From positions 50,563 to 114,562 of the forward strand of contig JBDKVA010000026.1 in assembly GCA_039679375.1 (NCBI GenBank): DNA of 64,000 nucleotides, read 5' to 3'. The position numbers were made by a program, and so were the translations under genes. The DNA comes from JBDKVA01 sp039679375 (lineage in GTDB: Bacteria; Bacillota; Clostridia; Acetivibrionales; DTU013). Under the pieces are notes generated by a model that worked only from the letters and a program-made list of their open reading frames with translations, searched no databases and was not told the DNA's origin. How positions within the stretch are numbered: position 1 is the stretch's first letter; every line of letters starts with the position of its first letter. This document shows, piece by piece, positions 59,893-64,000 of this stretch.

Positions 59893-61500
59893 ATGAAAAA
59901 TTACAAAAGGCTTATTTGCGTAACAATCTCGTTCGGCGTTCTTTTTACTGCTATTACTGGTTGCGGATCACAGAAAGCTAACTCAGACGAGTCGTCACCA
60001 AGCCAGGTTTCCGGCCAGGTATCAACTCAACAAACTAAACCGGCTAAACCAGTTGATTTGTCAGTAGAATTATATGACCGTTCAAATGCGCCGGCGAATG
60101 GCGGAACATTGCAGGATAATTACCTTACTAATTGGATTAAAAAAGAGGTGGGTGAAAAACTCAATATCAATGTTACGTTTGTACCAATTCCGAGATCCAG
60201 TGACGACGATAAAATAAGCGTTCTCATGGCTGCCGGGACAGCGCCGGATATTTGTTTTACATATACGGACAGTAGATTTTTTTCGTACGCTAAGAATGGC
60301 GGTTTAACTGCGCTTGACGATGTACTCAATAATAACGGTGCGAATTTAAAGAATTTTTTAGGAGACAATGTGCTCGCATATGGTAAGTATAATGGAAAAA
60401 TGTATTGCATACCCGCGAAGAGAGCAGTGACTGCGGAGCATTGTTTCATCATGAGGAAAGATTGGTTGGATAAACTAGGTGTGGCAGCACCTACAACAAC
60501 AGATGAATTCTATTCGATTATGAAGCAGTTTAAAGAAAAAGATCCTGCAGGTGTTGGAAAAGATAAAGTAATTGCTTATGGTATGGCAGGTCTTCGTTAT
60601 GAGATGTATTATGATCAATTACTTAACTCCTTTAGGGCGCCTTTAACAGAGGAAGAGTTCTATACATTACCATTGATCGCGCAAAAAGGAACAGTAGATG
60701 GGCTCGTATTACTGAGTAAAATGTACAATGAGGGCTTAATCAGCAAGGACTTTGCCATAGACGATACCGGTAAGAAGCTTAATGAGGATATTGTAAAGGG
60801 CTATGTAGGCTCCTTCATGTCACAGCCTCAAGTCCCATTCTATACATCCGGTGATAGTGTGATGAGAACCCTGGCTGCAAACATCCCCACTGCAGAGTTA
60901 GTAGCTGTAGATTGCTTTAAGAATTCCGAAGGCAAATACAGAAAGACTCAATACGATTTAATGGGTATGAGAATTATGGTACCCAAGTCTTGCAAAAATC
61001 CTGATGCAGCAGTAAAGTACCTTGATTGGGTGAGCCAGAATATACTTACGCTTCAATATGGAACAGAAGGCGTTCATTACAAACTTGAAGACGGCCTTCC
61101 GGTTGTAATTGATGCAGAAAAAACAAAGACGGATTTGTGGGCTGGCTTCGACCTTGGAATCGTTGCAAATGGAACTGATCTTGGAAATATTGAAAAGAAT
61201 ATTTTATGTGAATCCAAAAAGTATCCTCCTTATGAGAATGTGGTTGCCGCTGCTTTTAAAGTTTCCATGAACGATGCGTATGCAAGACCTTATTTACCAA
61301 AACCAGTCGAATCTAATATCAAATATCATGAGACTCTTGAGAAGATTAGAGAAGAATTGGTTATTAATTGTATTACCGGGAAACCAGAGGATGTACAAAA
61401 GAATTATGATGAAGTATATAAAAAGTATCTGAGTTCTGGCGGTCAGGAAGTACAAGATGAAAGATTAGAAATTTATAAGTCAAGTATACTTGCTAAATAG
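59893..61500 (+). CDS. Extracellular solute-binding lipoprotein (family 1-like, LplA type)
   Basis: 535 aa from the second of two ATGs (59893), 6 nt after GGAGG. Signal peptide with lipobox AITGC (Cys about residue 24), a Ser/Gln/Thr linker, then a two-lobe binding fold with LMAAGTAPDICFTY and, later, DPDAAVKYLDWVSQN-like NPDAAVKYLDWVS. It delivers oligosaccharides to the LplB/LplC permeases. No glycoside hydrolase or lyase gene follows; the terminator at 61551 ends the operon. The substrate is unknown. Confidence 0.92.
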   Translation: MKNYKRLICVTISFGVLFTAITGCGSQKANSDESSPSQVSGQVSTQQTKPAKPVDLSVELYDRSNAPANGGTLQDNYLTNWIKKEVGEKLNINVTFVPIPRSSDDDKISVLMAAGTAPDICFTYTDSRFFSYAKNGGLTALDDVLNNNGANLKNFLGDNVLAYGKYNGKMYCIPAKRAVTAEHCFIMRKDWLDKLGVAAPTTTDEFYSIMKQFKEKDPAGVGKDKVIAYGMAGLRYEMYYDQLLNSFRAPLTEEEFYTLPLIAQKGTVDGLVLLSKMYNEGLISKDFAIDDTGKKLNEDIVKGYVGSFMSQPQVPFYTSGDSVMRTLAANIPTAELVAVDCFKNSEGKYRKTQYDLMGMRIMVPKSCKNPDAAVKYLDWVSQNILTLQYGTEGVHYKLEDGLPVVIDAEKTKTDLWAGFDLGIVANGTDLGNIEKNILCESKKYPPYENVVAAAFKVSMNDAYARPYLPKPVESNIKYHETLEKIREELVINCITGKPEDVQKNYDEVYKKYLSSGGQEVQDERLEIYKSSILAK

Positions 61501-61550
61501 GAATATATGACAGGATATTTATAGTATTCTACAAAGGATAAAACATAAGA

Positions 61551-61580
61551 CCTGAGGGAGCTATTTCCTCAGGCCTTTTC
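61551..61580 (+). terminator. Terminator after the binding-protein gene
   Basis: CCTGAGG / CCTCAGG with a 9-nt loop, then CCTTTTCTT. Confidence 0.85.
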
Positions 61581-61689
61581 TTGTCATTCGAACGTGACGT
61601 GACTAATGGAAGTGGTACTCATATATTGATGCCTATGCTACGGAGCTAATAGCTGTTCAAGCCGTTAATGTATTTTTTTCATTATCTTT

Positions 61690-61789
61690 AGTAACTTATT
61701 GCCGCGAAATTGCAATAAAAAACAAGAAAATAGTTACACATTCGCGGCAATAAGTACATTCGTTGGGTTGTGGGCGGTAGCCCACATTG
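61690..61789. repeat. Palindromic repeat family B, copy 2
   Basis: Aligns base for base without gaps with 15111-15210 over 100 bp with about ten differences, including both hairpins (GCCGCGAA/TTCGCGGC and GTGGGC..GCCCAC). It stands in the intergenic region between the sugar cluster and a convergent aminotransferase gene. Confidence 0.85.
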
Positions 61790-61831
61790 GCATTTATATT
61801 TGTTTCACTATGCTATGTAATTGTAATTGCA

Positions 61832-61984
61832 TCATAAACTCCGTGCCACGCCATACTTGAATTCATCTCTGTGAATGGCCTTTAAAAGCCCCCAGATGCT
61901 CCGACAGCCCATATATACTTCAAACCGGGTGCTGAACTTACCCCGACTAATACCTAAATAAGCATTAGCAAATACCTGTTTATC
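61832..61984 (-). pseudogene. Possible remnant of an unidentified reading frame
   Basis: On the minus strand a frame is open for about 49 codons and ends at 61832; it includes GKFSTRFEVYMGCRSIWG and LLKAIHRDEFKYGVAR, with a protein-like make-up but no start or ribosome site. It abuts repeat B and the aminotransferase stop. It may be the tail of a degraded mobile gene or simply part of a longer repeat unit. Confidence 0.25.
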
Positions 61985-63161
61985 TGTATTCTGCCGCCAG
62001 CGCCTCAAAGGCCTTGGCGGAATTTACAATCGTTTTCTCGTCCACGCAGTAAGCCAGTCTGAAATACCCGGCGCATCCAAAGCCCTTGCCCGGTACGATG
62101 ACAAGGTTGTGTTTTACCGCTGCCCTGCAGAACTCCACATCATCGGTTATGGGCGATTGCGGGAATAGATAGAAGGCTCCTTGCGGCTTCAGGCACTTGA
62201 AGCCCGCTTTTGTAATAATATCATACAGCATATCGCGCCTCTTTTTATATGCGCCTGCATCTACTACAGCTTCCATCGATTCCGGCAGTATTCTCTGGAA
62301 AAGCGCAGGCGCATTGACAAATCCCAATGTCCTGGTCGCAAAAATCAATCCGTCGACCAACAGGTTCGTGTCACCCATCAGCGGATTTACAGCGATATAT
62401 CCTATCCGTTCGCCTGGAAGCGAAAGGGATTTGCTGAAGGAGTTCACAGCGATTGCATGTTTGAATATCGTAAACATGGACGGAACTTCAACACCGTCAT
62501 AAACGATCTTATCATAAGGCTCGTCGGATATGACGCAGATTTCCGTGCCGAATTCTTTTTCCCTTGCTGTTATCCGCTCTGCCAGCTTTTCAAGGAAACT
62601 GCGGCTGTAGACGACGCCGGTGGGATTATTTGGAGTGTTAATAATAATGGCCTTTGTGGCAGGCGTTATTGCATCGTACAGCTTCTGTGGATCCGGAAGG
62701 AATGTGTTGTGGTCCGTATCAACGATAACGACCTTACCGCCATGATTGTCGACATAGAAAAGATATTCTGCAAAATAGGGAGCCAGAACGATGACTTCTT
62801 CACCAGGGTTCAGAAGCGTTTTGAGGACAACATTCATCGCTCCTCCGGCGCCGCATTCCATAACTACATGCTTCGCTTCTACCTGTATGCCGGACGTCTT
62901 TGCAAGCTTGGAGGCAATGGCGGCCCGAACATCGGCATAGCCGGCGTTGCTCATGTACCCGTGCATTTTGGGCGCATCAGAAAGCACGGCCTTCTTAAGC
63001 GCTTCCTTTACTATTACCGGCGGTTCTACATCGGGATTGCCCAGTGAGAAATCATATACGTTATCCGCACCGAATTGTTTGCGGAGCTTTTCACCTTCTT
63101 CGAACATAGCCCTTATCCAGGAAGATCTGCCGAGATTGGCAGCTATTTTTTCAGAAACCAT
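61980..63161 (-). CDS. Class I/II pyridoxal-phosphate aminotransferase (AspB-like)
   Basis: 393 aa from the ATG at 63161, behind AGGAGTGGTATAT; an ATG 9 nt upstream is also open. Motifs: SLGNPDVEPP, INTPNNPTGVVYS (cofactor contact), SDEPYDKIVYDG, and SFSKSLSLPGERIGY with the Schiff-base Lys. Aspartate, alanine or aromatic amino acids are possible donors. It is transcribed toward the sugar cluster and diverges from the Dabb gene. Confidence 0.92.
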   Translation of the reverse strand: MVSEKIAANLGRSSWIRAMFEEGEKLRKQFGADNVYDFSLGNPDVEPPVIVKEALKKAVLSDAPKMHGYMSNAGYADVRAAIASKLAKTSGIQVEAKHVVMECGAGGAMNVVLKTLLNPGEEVIVLAPYFAEYLFYVDNHGGKVVIVDTDHNTFLPDPQKLYDAITPATKAIIINTPNNPTGVVYSRSFLEKLAERITAREKEFGTEICVISDEPYDKIVYDGVEVPSMFTIFKHAIAVNSFSKSLSLPGERIGYIAVNPLMGDTNLLVDGLIFATRTLGFVNAPALFQRILPESMEAVVDAGAYKKRRDMLYDIITKAGFKCLKPQGAFYLFPQSPITDDVEFCRAAVKHNLVIVPGKGFGCAGYFRLAYCVDEKTIVNSAKAFEALAAEYR

Positions 63162-63339
63162 ATATACCACTCCTGTTAATTTTATTTATCAACGCAGTTC
63201 TCCGCCTCCGGAGCTTTTATTTATGATATACCAAAATAGGGGAAATATCAATCAAAGAATGCCAGTTAAAAAGCAGGAATCACAGATGCTTTGTAGAAAT
63301 AATTATGGACAGAAAAAATATGACGATTTGGGGGCTATT

Positions 63340-63657
63340 ATGATAAAGCACATCGTAATGTGGAAATTGAAGGATTTCGCCGAAGGCTGCAGCAGGGAGG
63401 AAAACGCAAAAAAGATTAAGGCCATGCTGGAGGGCTTGAGGGGCAAAATCAGGCAGATCTCTTATCTTGAGGTAGGCATAAATGTAAGCAGCTCGGATAT
63501 GGCATATGATGCGGTACTGATTTCGGAGTTCGAGGATATGCAAAAACTGGAGGAATATAAGAAGCATCCGGAACATGTCAATGTATCCGGTTTCGTATCA
63601 AAAGTAAGAGAAGGACGCGCAGTGGTTGACTATCTTTTAGATGGATCCCAAGAATAG
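63340..63657 (+). CDS. Dabb (stress-responsive A/B barrel) domain protein
   Basis: 105 aa from the ATG at 63340, which has GGGGGC 4-5 nt upstream; the frame is open far upstream but only antisense to the aminotransferase. The N-terminus IKHIVMWKLKDFAEG and the His/Val pattern to HPEHVNVSGFV are typical Dabb. These small dimeric barrels are found in stress proteins and in some ring-forming enzymes; no function can be given. Confidence 0.85.
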   Translation: MIKHIVMWKLKDFAEGCSREENAKKIKAMLEGLRGKIRQISYLEVGINVSSSDMAYDAVLISEFEDMQKLEEYKKHPEHVNVSGFVSKVREGRAVVDYLLDGSQE

Positions 63658-63740
63658 CGAGTGAAATTATTTTGAAGAACCGAACTTTTTGAACAGTATT
63701 GCGTATATGTTAATATACTGCAGTAAATCTGCAGCTGTAA

Positions 63741-63782
63741 CAATAAGTACATTCGTTGGGTTGTGGCGGTAGCCCACATTGG
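63741..63782. repeat. Palindromic repeat family B, partial copy 3
   Basis: Matches the last about 42 bp of the copy at 61690 (from CAATAAGTACATTCG through TGTGG-CGGTAGCCCACATTGG) with one base missing in the hairpin. The first half of the element is absent. It ends 15 nt before the lipoprotein start. Confidence 0.8.
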
Positions 63783-63797
63783 ATATGGAGGGTGTTT

Positions 63798-64000
63798 ATG
63801 AAAAAGAAGGTTCTCTTGTTGTGCGTTGTTCTTGTATTGATGGTTGTTGTGTTGGCAGGATGCTATCCGGGTGACGGTACATACACTTCAGACAAGCCGG
63901 CGGGATTCTTTTGGGGTGTCTGGCACGGCTGGATCGCACCGATCTCCCTGATCCTGGGATTGTTCGGAAAAGGCAGGGTTTATGAACAGGTCAATACCGG
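63798..64000 (+). CDS. Small lipoprotein, 3' end cut by window edge
   Basis: The ATG at 63798 follows GGAGGGTGTTT. 67 codons are visible: a signal peptide MKKKVLLLCVVLVLMVVV with lipobox LAGC, then YPGDGTYTSDKPAGFFWG and a hydrophobic segment APISLILGLFG. Such very short lipoproteins with one membrane helix are common in Firmicutes and have no known role. The gene runs off the window. Confidence 0.8.
   Translation, partial: MKKKVLLLCVVLVLMVVVLAGCYPGDGTYTSDKPAGFFWGVWHGWIAPISLILGLFGKGRVYEQVNT

Overview
The window is chromosomal DNA from a low-to-mid GC Gram-positive bacterium, most likely an anaerobic member of the Clostridia. The evidence is gene order and gene content: lepA-hemW-hrcA-grpE-dnaK-dnaJ-prmA-rsmE behind a CIRCE element, yicC-remA-rpoZ, a single-chain glycyl-tRNA synthetase, RNase J, PPDK, and priA-def-fmt-(DUF116)-rsmB-rlmN-PP2C-PASTA kinase-rsgA-rpe-thiN. 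Strong AGGAGG-type ribosome sites precede most genes. Genus cannot be fixed from the sequence alone. No rRNA, CRISPR array, prophage or intact insertion sequence was seen; there is one tRNA (Gln, CTG).

Layout. 1-1520 (minus): two zinc-ribbon proteins and a lipoprotein cut by the window edge. 1915-12138: translation factor EF4, heme chaperone HemW, the HrcA-controlled heat-shock operon, and two methyltransferases. 12225-16623: yicC, remA, rpoZ (gmk is not in its usual place between them), coaBC and glyS. 17220-24603: a nearly complete flavin-based extracellular electron transfer (EET) locus: type II NADH dehydrogenase with a membrane extension, polyprenyl diphosphate synthase, UbiA-type prenyltransferase, NusG_II protein (EetA-like), Gx-transporter protein (EetB-like), a lipoprotein with two tandem FMN-binding units (PplA-like) and an ApbE-type FMN transferase. 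24616-28129: a phosphoesterase and PPDK. 28354-35185: accessory genes (a MerR fusion protein, a SIMPL protein, an AraC regulator divergent from a Gfo/Idh/MocA oxidoreductase, a Zn alcohol dehydrogenase, unknowns). 35436-42621: tRNA-Gln, L,D-transpeptidase, RNase J, TyrS, a membrane protein, TmcAL. 42800-55189: a long co-oriented housekeeping block from priA to thiN. 55354-61500: an AT-richer sugar-uptake cluster (membrane AraC sensor, LplB/LplC permeases, binding lipoprotein). 61980-64000: an aminotransferase, a Dabb-domain protein and a partial lipoprotein.

How the genes fit together. The EET block would take electrons from NADH through Ndh2 to a dedicated (demethyl)menaquinone pool, made with DmkA and DmkB, and on through EetA/EetB to a surface lipoprotein that FmnB loads with FMN. 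It lies between glyS and ppdK, which are near neighbours in several Clostridia, so the block looks inserted. It is flanked by palindromic repeats. The housekeeping blocks deal with translation quality, protein folding, tRNA and rRNA modification and Ser/Thr phosphorylation signalling.

The intergenic DNA is rich in small dispersed palindromic elements: a 100-bp family with two full copies and one partial, a roughly 60-85 bp family with three copies plus a stub, and a 175-bp triple hairpin. These, together with the EET locus and several regulatory sites, are the most interesting parts of the window.
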